Source: Raphanus sativus (lineage: Eukaryota; Streptophyta; Magnoliopsida; Brassicales; Brassicaceae). From it: a stretch of DNA of 64,000 nucleotides. The stretch is from the NCBI RefSeq assembly GCF_000801105.2, contig NC_079511.1:23955792-24019791 (forward strand), read 5' to 3'. Shown here in pieces: positions 1 to 8,744 of the stretch. A model generated the notes under the pieces. The model saw only the letters and a list, made by a program, of their open reading frames with translations. It was not told the DNA's origin and did no database searches. The position numbers were made by a program, and so were the translations under genes. Each line of letters starts with the position of its first letter. Within the stretch, counting starts at the first letter, position 1.

Positions 1-60
1 CAAAATATTCACATTTTTCTGTTTACGAAATATACAGTGTTCGAGAATAATGGTCAAAAT

Positions 61-714
61 CAGTGTTGTTAAAACCGGACCGGCAAACGAACCATAATTC
101 TTTTGGGTCATGGGTCAATGTGGTTCGACCGGGTTCGTTCCAGATTTGATTAGACTAAATTGAATTTAATGATATTTTGAATATGTATATTCTTACAAAG
201 ATAAATATTATATCAAATAAAATATTTCAATAACCATAGTATTAAAAAAAATTAAAAGGTACCAAACTGAAAATGTAATAAAAGTAAAACAATGTAATAG
301 TTCAAATCTGAAATCCATAGAAAAAACACATTTAAATTTTATTCTCTAGATTTTTGTCACTCCAAATCTTCATGGGCTTTAAAAAAATTATAGACACATT
401 AGTTAAAAATGTATACTATGAAATAAAATTAAAAATTATACCATGATTGAGACGGCTTTACTTTATTAATCTGAAACCCTATTTTTATTTTAAAAAGAAA
501 ATGTTAATTGTTTCATTAATAATTTTTTGGTTTGTACAAGAACCATGGTTTAGCCGGTTCGTTGGATCTTCGGTTCACGTGTTTTTAACGGTTCGATAGG
601 AGTTTTTAACCGGTTCAACTATAGGGTTTTTATCATTAACCCAAACCGCATTTGTGTCCGGTTCGTGGTTGAAGCTGGTCCGACCGCCGGTTCGGTTCGG
701 ATTTAATAACACTG
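61..714. mobile_element. Non-autonomous hAT-type DNA transposon
   Basis: The ends are inverted repeats: the left starts CAGTGTTGTTAAAACCGGAC and the right, reverse-complemented, starts CAGTGTTATTAAATCCGAAC. The element is flanked by a perfect 8-bp direct repeat GTCAAAAT (53-60 and 715-722), the target-site length made by hAT transposases. The subterminal regions are rich in CCGGTT/AACCGG words, and the middle is AT-rich without a plausible reading frame. It must be moved in trans. Confidence 0.85.
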
Positions 715-722
715 GTCAAAAT

Positions 723-1031
723 CTAGATTATCTTCTTGGAATATATAGGGCTAATCAAAGGTTTTGGAAACGTGAGATACATAGTGTACAAATTTATTTT
801 TTGTTAAAAATAATAACTTTGAATTTCTTTTACATTAAAAGATCTAAAAATTTTGAACAAACAAAATTTGAAATCTTATTCATTTAAAATTAATGAATTA
901 AATAACCAATTTGTTGTTTTTAATAATAAATTTAATTTATATTAACACTAAATTTAAGTATCTAATTAATTATATTTTATTAATTAATATAAAAGAATTA
1001 ATTCTTATAGATAGAGTACTGAAATATACAG

Positions 1032-1062
<31 letters not shown>

Positions 1063-1883
1063 ATAAAATAAATATTAGTAGTTAAATATTATTAATATTT
1101 AGTGAAACGATAAAAATATGTTATTATTAATATTTTTATGAGTATAGTTTTACGGGTTGTTCTAAACAAACATTTAAAATATTTATCAAATATAAAATAA
1201 CTAAAACTAAAACACCTTTGTAGTTAGGTTTGAACGTTTAAGTATTTGTTAGAAATACATACTGGATATTTTGAATTTTGGTATATCACATCCTAAGTTT
1301 CATACTGGTAAATTTGTATTACAAATCAGGTTCGGATATAACACAATGGTTTTAGTTTTTAATTTGTATCATATCATAAAACTCATAAATTAACCATATA
1401 TCGTTTCCCGGATTCAGATTATATTGGTTCGGTTTGGAAATATTTGAAGTTAAATCTAAAATTTAAAAGCAAAACACAATAAATAATTATTTCTTTTTAA
1501 AATAATTATTTTAAATTTAAACTTATTTTAGATATTATTTCAAAAATAAATATAGAACTGAATATTTGAAGTATATATTTATGTTTCAAATATTTATATT
1601 TATGATTAATTTGGACATATGGATCAGTTATTCGGATTTTTCGGGGTTTTTGTTTTTTTGGTTATTCGTTCGTGTTTGAATATAACACTTTGGATTCGTA
1701 TATGTTTTATACATGTTTTATTTTTAGACCATGTAAAAATTAGATTTCTTTTGGTTTGGGTTTGGTTCGAACTTCGGGTTACAAATCTTATGCACATGTC
1801 TACTTAAATAAAGAGAAAATGCTTGTGATTATATGAAGTTTTTGTCAAAAATATCCCGCGCTTTGAAAGGCGCGGATCAAAAT
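723..1883. other. AT-rich repeat-derived DNA, no gene seen
   Basis: This stretch has no convincing coding sequence. It holds a (TA)n microsatellite at about 1031-1060 and repetitive AT-rich text with TTCGGTT-like words that recur elsewhere in the window. Its right edge runs into a Helitron-type 3' end, so part of it is probably a Helitron body whose 5' end I could not place. Confidence 0.5.
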
Positions 1884-1887
1884 CTAG
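1848..1887 (+). mobile_element. Helitron 3' terminus
   Basis: A GC-rich hairpin (CCGCGC, 8-base loop, GCGCGG) is followed ten bases later by CTAG and then T. This is the 3' end of plant Helitrons: subterminal hairpin, CTRR end, insertion between A and T. The matching 5' TC end was not identified. Confidence 0.65.
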
Positions 1888-2305
1888 TACACATTATTTT
1901 TCTAAAAGAATAGTATTGAAATAATTTATTGAACTAGAATTAAAAAACAGTAAAAAGCAATTTACTACACACTTTTGATAAAAAATAAAATTACCTAGAT
2001 ATTGAATTTTTATTATATTATAAACTAAAAAAATTCTCTAAAAGTTTATATATTAAAGAAAATAGATAAATTAGCTAAACTATATCTACCACCTTTGTTT
2101 GAAAGGAATATCTACCACCTATTACTTCCAAGGAAATAGTAGTTTTTGAACTTTTGAAATGGTAGTGTTTTAACACAAAATTATCTTCATCATGTTTTGA
2201 CATTTAGTTATGTAACACATTTATGTTTAAATATTATAATCTACGTGCTGTGTGTGAATTAATTTATTATTGTAAATAGGATATGCATGTGACATAATCT
2301 CTATA

Positions 2306-2999
2306 CTAGATATTGACCCTCCCTTAAAAAGGACGAGTATATTTTTTGTTGGAAAATTATTTTACGTAATAAAATTATGATTTTTGATAAATTATATATT
2401 TTAATTTTTTATGAAATTTATCTTAAATTTACTTATATAACTTATTTTGTTATTTTTAATATGATTAAGTTCTAGAAGACTTTAAATAATTCTAACCTGT
2501 AATATGATTTTATTTATTTAAACAAAAGTTAAACTTATTTACACTATTTTTTAATTTAAATAAAATATTTTATATCTTCAACACTCTTGTATTGAAAAAT
2601 TCATTTGTGCGTTTCAAAACATTTTCTATAATTTTATTAAATTTGGTTTATGTGATTTAGTTTTTATTTTAAATGAAACTATTTTGTAAGGAATTGAAAT
2701 TATTCAGATTCGTATTATGATTTTGTTGATTTAATCATTTATTATTTCAACTTGGTTTTATTTTGAGGTTTTATTTAATAAATTGTTTCAAATTATTAAT
2801 AATGTGAAAGATTTTTTGGAAAGATATGGTGCAAATATTTAGGAAACAAAATTTTCAAAAGGCTAAAAACTGTATTATATTAAATACTCTTTGATGTAAT
2901 TGTAAAATAATGCTGGGAAAAAGATACATGCAATTTTTATATTAATTAGAAATTTAAGAGATAGAATCATAAACAGTCAATCTGCTTTAATAGTATAGA
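2306..2999 (-). mobile_element. Small non-autonomous Helitron
   Basis: On the minus strand it begins TCTATACTATTAAAGCAGA just after an A (2999) and ends CTAG followed by T (2306). A weak AT-containing hairpin lies upstream of the end. There is no Rep/helicase coding, so it would depend on an autonomous relative. The 5' end matches the common Brassicaceae Helitron start TCTATACTATTAAAGG; the 3' hairpin is imperfect. Confidence 0.6.
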
Positions 3000-3825
3000 T
3001 ATGAGAATTAACGTCTCTTTGCATAATTACGCCTTGTTAATGTTTTCACGTGCGTTTACATGACTTGCAATAAATGTTTTTATTTAATACAGTATTTTTT
3101 TGCAGATAACATTTCGTGAACAAATGTTGAAAAATCGTGTTATCTTTAACCGCTAACTTGAACTACATGCATTTGAAACAACAACACAATTAAATAATTT
3201 CTTCGGTACTATGATATTCTCTTTTTTCTTTTTTTGAGAAAAATATGATAGTAGTATTCTCTTTTTTCGGGGAAAGAGTTTTCTTCTTCGATATATCCAC
3301 TTTCATTCTATTTATTCAGTTGCTTTACCTTATTATGGGACAGCCAAATATCATGTCTTTATTTTGTTTTAGAAAAAAGTAATAATGTCTTTAAAAATAC
3401 AGCTAGTTAACTGTGAAAGTGACATTTATTTAGAAACAAGAAGAATATTCTGTAACGTTTTATTGGTTTAAAAAATATAGAAATATAAAATTATAGAAAC
3501 TATACATCTACAAACTAAATTTCAATATATTTTATTTTGTAAAAAAATTAAAACATGTATTATTTTGAAACAGATGGAGTAGCATATTGTTAATAATTTT
3601 TTTAATAATTATGAACCAAAATCTTCTTAACTACTATACCATACATAAAATTTAAACATCGAGATATAGAATGTGAAGCTATAATTCTTTTCGTACGAAA
3701 CGTCCATGTATTGACGAGATAGTCCTACAACACTAGCTACTAGTAGTATTATTTTTATTTTATTGATATTCAAGTAAAATAAAGCGTACCCGTTTCGTAT
3801 TTCACAATTTACACTACATAGTGAT
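3000..3825. other. AT-rich intergenic stretch
   Basis: No gene is seen. Near 3565-3582 the text GAAACAGATGGAGTAG resembles the right end of a decayed Stowaway MITE (compare the elements at 7617 and 63138), but no left end was found. Confidence 0.4.
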
Positions 3826-4097
3826 TTAGAGCATCTACAATGGTGACACCCATCGTGGAATCCTTATGATTAGTTTAGTAATTTTTTTTTTTTGAATAGT
3901 TAAGGATCTTAGTCTAAAAAGTGTGTCCAATGGTAATTCCGAATTAGGAATCCTTAAAAATAAAAAAAAATATTTTTTTTAAAAAAGTGAAATATTTTAT
4001 TTTTTATTCAAGAAATAAAAGAAAATACAATAATTAAACATAAAAAATACAATAATTAAACATAAAAATACAATAATTATACATAAAGATACAATAA

Positions 4098-4445
4098 TTA
4101 TTCATCACCAAATTTATTCCAAATATGCTCAACTAAATCTTTTTTCAGTGGTTCATGTATACGGATATCCCGAAGTTCTCTCTCGTTCTGATTGACAAAT
4201 ATGTTATTCAGATTTGTAGGCATCTCGGTTTGGGTTTCCACGTGTGAACTTCTGGTGACACTTCCTTCTTCAAATTCCGAAATGTCGATGCGAGCGTATC
4301 CATTGCGTTCATTTTCGACTATCATATTGTGTATTATGATACATGCTCGCATAATCTTCCCTATCTTTTTTTTGTCCCATGTAAGAGCCGGGTTTTTGAC
4401 AATCGCAAATCAAGCTTGCAAAACTCCAAAGGCCCGTTCCACATC
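4098..4445 (-). pseudogene. Truncated Harbinger (DDE/HARBI1-like) transposase, C-terminal end
   Basis: Minus-strand translation gives VERAFGVLQ, then an in-frame TGA at 4410-4412 where related proteins have Arg, then FAIVKNPALTWDKKKIG and MRACIIIHNMIVENE. This is the conserved C-terminal block of plant PIF/Harbinger transposases (ALP1/HARBI1-like), and the Glu in VERAFG corresponds to the last acidic residue of the DDE triad. Everything N-terminal of this block, including the two catalytic Asp residues, is missing: upstream text changes to a repetitive A/G-rich segment. Only about 115 codons remain of a protein usually near 400, so it cannot be active. Confidence 0.85.
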
Positions 4446-4526
4446 AAAACAATTAAGACAAAACAATTCAGACAGAGAAGACATCAAAGCAAGAAAGAAA
4501 TAACCTGAAACCAAACAGAGAAGACA

Positions 4527-5066
4527 TCAAAGCAATTCAGACATTAGTTTGAGTTTTAACGTAGTTTCCATCTCAGTTAGAGGCTCTTTTTTCGCGAATA
4601 AACGATCAAGAAGCTTTTGCCTTGAGAGTTTTTCTTTGATTTGTAAAACGCCATGTAAGTTTGACAACTCCTCCTCTCTGCCATTCTTCTTCTTCTTAAG
4701 AGCAGCTTTCGCAGCCTTCACCCCGGGAGGTCTAGCCTCTTCTTCTCCCACAGGCGCTTCTTCTCCATCGAGGTCCACCACTTTGCGCTTCTCCTTAACA
4801 GTGTCCTTACCCTGAACCAGTGAGCACCATTTCTGGTCATACCTCAGCTCCCTCCAGCAGTGATCCATGATGAACTTTATGTTCATAATATTGAAGAAAG
4901 AATCTAAAGCAGCCTTCATCACATCGTCATCATTCTGACCACTTCTTTGCTGCCGAAGAGCACGATCATAGCAACCACAAAACTTTGCAACGTGGTCGTT
5001 AATCCGAGACCACCTCTGCTTGCAAGAATGGAGGACTCTCGGAGAAGAAAGGAAATTTGTTATCAT
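4527..5066 (-). CDS. SANT/Myb-like Harbinger accessory protein (GST-T3-like), N-terminally truncated
   Basis: The frame encodes about 175 residues beginning with SSPRVLHSCKQRWSRINDHV. It contains the CKQRW-x-KIND-like helix, the SGQNDDDV block and WRELRYDQKWC typical of the plant family often annotated as glutathione S-transferase T3-like. That family is the Myb/SANT accessory protein of PIF/Harbinger elements and helps bring the transposase to DNA. The C-terminal half is Lys/Glu-rich and probably coiled coil. The usual N-terminal SANT half (a W-T-x-x-E/D-D block) is absent, so this is a partial copy. Its upstream neighbour on the same strand is the GRF zinc-finger gene, and spliced read-through between the two is conceivable. 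Treat it as a partial, perhaps non-functional gene; the listed start is only the first Met. Confidence 0.65.
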   Translation of the reverse strand: MITNFLSSPRVLHSCKQRWSRINDHVAKFCGCYDRALRQQRSGQNDDDVMKAALDSFFNIMNIKFIMDHCWRELRYDQKWCSLVQGKDTVKEKRKVVDLDGEEAPVGEEEARPPGVKAAKAALKKKKNGREEELSNLHGVLQIKEKLSRQKLLDRLFAKKEPLTEMETTLKLKLMSELL

Positions 5067-5107
5067 TTAAACCTATTCTTTATGAGAGAAGAAAGCAAAT
5101 TTGTTAC

Positions 5108-5725
5108 CTTGATTCAGAAACAAGCGACGTCCGCCACTCTCCTTTGAAGCCTTGCCTAATATTCCTGAAAAAAGAGAAGAAACTATCATTTGTCTACCAA
5201 AAAGAGATAAAACAAATCATTTAGAACCAGATACTCACCAAGTAGAATAAGTAACACCAACTCTATTAAAACTAAGGTAGAGACCATTAGCTTCACTCCT
5301 GGTTTCTTCTTTGAAAACTCGGATACTGTCTTCTCGAGGATAACAACCTTCTGCTCACTCTCGTTAAGTGCACCCTTAAGCTGCCTAAGCTCCCGCTGAA
5401 TGTCCCTCATCTCGTCTATCACTGCCACGTCCCACCATTTCCAAACGTGGCAGTCACCATCTTCAGTATTGTTGCACGTAAAGTAACGTCTGTATGGGTC
5501 TTTACGAGTTGTAGAGTAGCCCACAACTGGCTCCGCACCACAGTAGCAGGTTCTAGGGATTCCATCATCACACTCTGGTTGCGGTTGGTACTGAAGCGGC
5601 TCTGCATTGAAGTGGCTACTCTCAGCTTCATCCGCGTACAGCTGAGCTTCTGCTTCAATGAGGGAGGTTATGTCTACAAAGTTTGATGATGAAGATGGCT
5701 GGCTGTAACTGTAATCTTGCCCTAT
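5108..5725 (-). pseudogene. GRF-type zinc-finger protein with C-terminal membrane segment, start codon apparently lost
   Basis: The minus-strand frame reads GQDYSYSQPSSSS, then a linker ending YQPQPECDDGIP, then the GRF finger CYCGAEPVVGYSTTRKDP...RRYFTC...DGDCHVWKWWD. A coiled-coil stretch (MRDIQRELRQLKGALNESEQ) and a hydrophobic helix (VSTLVLIELVLLILLG) follow. This is the layout of plant proteins similar to Arabidopsis At1g43920. Exon 1 ends at 5239 (G|GTGAGT); a small exon 5108-5164 adds LGKASKESGGRRLFLNQ. An acceptor (TTTTCAG) sits just upstream of 5737, preceded by a 5'-UTR-like exon with a GAAG|GTAAAT donor near 6118. No ATG opens the frame: the codon expected to be Met (5723-5725) is ATA. 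The gene lies inside a Harbinger element on the transposase strand. Confidence 0.7.
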
Positions 5726-6599
5726 TATGGTTTACCTGAAAACAACAACTCGATGATTAATATACATTCATTAACCAGTGAAACAAACGACATAAGAACA
5801 GATTGAAATCGAACTTAAGATAACACTAAACTCTATAAGGATAAGTTTTTCAAACCGTTAATCGATTGAAACAAAATATGAAATTTGTAAGAAGAAATAA
5901 AGACAAGATTTACTTCCGATTGAAACAAAAATTGTTTGTAATCTATATCTACAAAGCCAAATAATACAGAAATCAATTTTTCTCCAAATTTTAAAAAACC
6001 CTAATTTGAGAACTTGTCCCAAATCGATCGAAACAACAAAAGATCAATCTTTACGGACAACAAAGAAGATGGAAACTGTTTTAATCGAGAAATAAACGGC
6101 TTTGAGGATTGGATTTACCTTCGTCGAGCCGAGAGAGAGAGATCGCTTCGAAATCGCCTTTCGCCGTAGAGCTTTTTTTTTTCTCCTTCGGTCGCGAATG
6201 ATTTTTTTTTTTTCCTTCAGACCGACCCACTCAACTCTAAACCGACGACGACCAATCCTGCATTGACACGTACTCACGGACTCAATCCTTAAACCCCTTC
6301 CCGACGGACCAATCCTTAGCTACATTACGAAATTTAATCTTATTTAATTAAAACTAACCTAAGGTTTAGCGCTAAGGATTCCCTATGATCCCCCATTGTG
6401 GGTGGTCTTACATGCATTGATCCTCTACCAAAAAGACACCCTTTTTCTTTAGTTTTCCAAATACCAATCCCTTCTTTTTCTCAACTTTTTCTCTTGGCTT
6501 TTTCTTCTTCCCCGATAGAAACTTTCTTCAGTCAAAATTAAGAGCTTTAAATTAAAACTTCCACTAAGGTTTATACGTATACATACTCCTCAGTCCTCA

Positions 6600-6607
6600 T
6601 ATATATA
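6600..6607 (+). promoter_or_regulatory. TATA box of the SMR9-like gene
   Basis: TATATATA lies 47 bp upstream of the chosen ATG, implying a leader of only about 20 bases. The Harbinger element ends at 6407, so the native proximal promoter is under 200 bp before transposon sequence begins. Confidence 0.55.
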
Positions 6608-6653
6608 GATCCACACACTTTCTTTTGTCTTCTCTCTCAACTTGGTCTTAAAA

Positions 6654-7004
6654 ATGGTATCAAAAGAAAAGAAACCAATAAGAGGAACACCTACAAGAAG
6701 AATAAAAAGAATCAAGAACCTATCTTCTCCATGTAGTATCAACAGTGACGTCACTTCAACGTCATCATCTACTTCAATATCCTCAACTGCTACGTCAACG
6801 TCGCCCAGTGGATGTTGTACTCCGATATCTAAGAAGTCGCGAATACCGGAGATGCTGACGTGTCCGCCAGCGCCGAAGAAGCAAAGGGTGGCGCAAAACT
6901 TTGCTTTGAGGAGGAGACAAATCTCTTTCTTTGCTCCTCCAGATGTAGAGCTCTTCTTTGTTATAGCACTTGGTCATAATCATGGTCAAGCAATCGATAA
7001 ATAA
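6654..7004 (+). CDS. SMR9: SIAMESE-related cyclin-dependent kinase inhibitor
   Basis: This is an intronless 116-residue protein of the plant SIM/SMR family. These proteins bind CDK-cyclin complexes in the nucleus and hold back mitosis, favouring endoreplication or stress-induced arrest. Visible family motifs are GCCTPISKKSRIP (residues 53-65), CPPAPKKQRV (70-79) and the C-terminal RRRQISFFAPPDVELFFV (86-103), which carries the conserved FF-x-PPD-x-E core. The N-terminus is basic (KKPIRGTPTRRIKRIK), followed by a Ser/Thr-rich linker. I chose the ATG at 6654 because upstream codons in frame are not Met and a TATA box lies 47 bp upstream. The name SMR9 rests on position: from memory At1g51355 is SMR9 and the following genes match At1g51390 onward. 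SMR14 is the likely paralogue alternative. Confidence 0.8.
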   Translation: MVSKEKKPIRGTPTRRIKRIKNLSSPCSINSDVTSTSSSTSISSTATSTSPSGCCTPISKKSRIPEMLTCPPAPKKQRVAQNFALRRRQISFFAPPDVELFFVIALGHNHGQAIDK

Positions 7005-7616
7005 ATTAAATTTATAATTAGGGTTTTGTGGTTATGATGATGGTATAATCAATCTCAAGCTTCTTTGGTTTGATTCAAATACAATAACTGATCTTTTCAA
7101 AAAAAAAAAAAAAAATACAATAACTGAAGGTATATTAAGAGAGTGTAGTGTGATGTTTTGCTTCTTTTTTTCTTTTTTCTCATATTTCTTTGTTCCACTC
7201 TTTGGTTCTTTTTTGGTTGCATGATTTTGAATTAGGTGGGTTTGAATTTGTGGTAGGGTATATAATTAAATACCCTTTCTCTTTTTGATTTTAGTTAGTA
7301 ATATTGTAACTTTTGCTTATGGGTTATGTAACTGAATGATGCTTGCTAATATTTCGCGCTTGTTAGCATTGCGTTTTTGGTGTATTTTTGTTTGAGCCAA
7401 TTACTAGTTGGGCATACTTTAATGGTTTTGTTCATTAATGTTCAAGGCATGGCCAAAGTGTCCGAGCATACGATATCATCGTCCAAAGGAATCCAATGAA
7501 AGGAATCGTGCGGTTTTTTCATCATTTTTTCTTTTTCAAAATTTTTCTCCTTTTTAAGAACGTAATTAATAATTACAAGTTATACCAAACGTAATTACGT
7601 AAGAAGACGACATATA
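7005..7616. other. SMR9 3' flank, AT-rich
   Basis: This holds the downstream region of the SMR9-like gene (presumed 3' UTR, A-run at about 7099-7115). It then becomes AT-rich sequence without a gene. Confidence 0.5.
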
Positions 7617-7844
7617 CTCCCTCTATTTCTTAATAAGTGTCGTTTTAGAGTTGTGTACACGGATTAAAAAATGATTAAATTTTGCATATTTTACATACAA
7701 AAACATCATTACCCATACATCTCAACCAATAGAAAAATAAAATGCAGAATAAAATTAATAAATTTTGCATTGAAATGTTAAAACGACACTTATTTTGCAA
7801 CGAAAAAAATTTCTACAACGACACTTAATATGAAACGGAGGGAG
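7617..7844. mobile_element. Stowaway-type MITE (Tc1/mariner)
   Basis: The left end CTCCCTCTATTTCTTAATAA and the reverse-complemented right end CTCCCTCCGTTTCATATTAA form inverted repeats that continue into AGTGTCG. The element is flanked by TA on both sides. At 228 bp with no coding, it fits a Stowaway MITE. Confidence 0.85.
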
Positions 7845-8536
7845 TAATAGCTTAGCTATGATAGTATTTACGTATTCCCATCAGTTGTTTCTTTACGATA
7901 TATTGCAATATTAATTTGTTCAGACTTCAATAATGTTTTTAATGAACATTGAATTCAATAATGTTAACATAAATTAATAAGCTTATGTCAAAAAAAAACA
8001 TAAATTAATAAGCTGCATCCCTCCGTGCACTATTTATTCGTTCCTACGTCACTAAAAGGGTTACTTTAGGATGTACAACATTAAAAAAAGAAAAGATGTT
8101 CAACATCGACGGGAAAATATTATTTCCTTCTTGAAAACTGAAATAAAAATTATATCACTGAACTTATAAACTCATTCTTATGTTTACTATTTCTACAGTA
8201 GTAAATCTAATAATCTAATGTAACGTATACTAAAACATAAAATTATGATAATCTTTTTAGAAAAACATTTTTTTGCCTTTGGTCATGCGCTCATGCACGC
8301 TAAAACTTATCCTTCGTTTTTAATGAAGTTCGTCGGTTATAAAGTTATTGTTCATCGGTTTACAAACATAAGAATTTTTTTTTATCAAAAGACATAAGAA
8401 CTATATCTTTATCGTAATTACGCGTAATAAGGTAAATATACATAACTGTAAAGTATTCTTAGAGCAGCAACATTATTGATTGGTATCCCAAAACAAGTAT
8501 CTCAACAAGTTAATATTACTATTTTAATATAACTTA
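7845..8536. other. AT-rich stretch with a broken Harbinger MITE end
   Basis: There is no gene. Near 8459, TTA followed by GAGCAGCAACATTATTGATTG looks like the left end of a Tourist/Harbinger MITE. Its right half is not found, and Helitron sequence begins soon after. Confidence 0.4.
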
Positions 8537-8735
8537 CTAGATTCTGACCCGCCGGTATATTTTTTGTTTTACATTTTCTTAAAGTTTTAACTTTTATATT
8601 TGTGTTTTAATTATATTTGTGTTTTTATTTGTATAATATTTTTTTAAATAATTAATAAGAAATTTTAGTAATTATAATAAAATAGTTGGATTGTACCTAT
8701 ATCAATAACTCATGTTCATGTTTTAATAGTATTGA
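8537..8735 (-). mobile_element. Very short Helitron derivative
   Basis: On the minus strand it starts TCAATACTATTAAAACATGA after an A and ends with a CCGGCGGG remnant, then GTCAGAATCTAG followed by T. At 199 bp it keeps little more than the two Helitron termini. Confidence 0.5.
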
Positions 8736-8744
8736 TTTATATAA

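Larger units (their letters stand above)
3829..6407 (-). mobile_element. PIF/Harbinger-type transposon carrying a GRF zinc-finger gene
   Basis: The terminal repeats are GAGCATCTACAATGG at the left and GACCACCCACAATGG (reverse complement) at the right, 11 of 15 matching. The element is flanked on both sides by TTA (3826-3828 and 6408-6410), the 3-bp target of PIF/Harbinger transposases. All recognisable coding lies on the minus strand, in this order: a 5'-UTR-like exon near 6118-6200, a GRF zinc-finger gene, a SANT/Myb-like ORF of the kind that partners Harbinger transposase, and the C-terminal end of a DDE transposase. The transposase is broken, so this copy is non-autonomous. It ends about 190 bp before the SMR9-like TATA box and may affect that promoter. 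Confidence 0.85.

Noticed and set aside
1031..1060. Replication origin or regulatory element in the TA runs (also 14012, 14724, 21853, 59135)
   Set aside because: Simple (TA)n microsatellites are expected in such AT-rich DNA; nothing else supports a function.
6044..6277. Minus-strand frame of 77 codons at the Harbinger element's right end
   Set aside because: Its start is outside or within the terminal repeat and the sequence is Lys/Arg-rich by composition; the region reads better as a 5'-UTR exon and intron.
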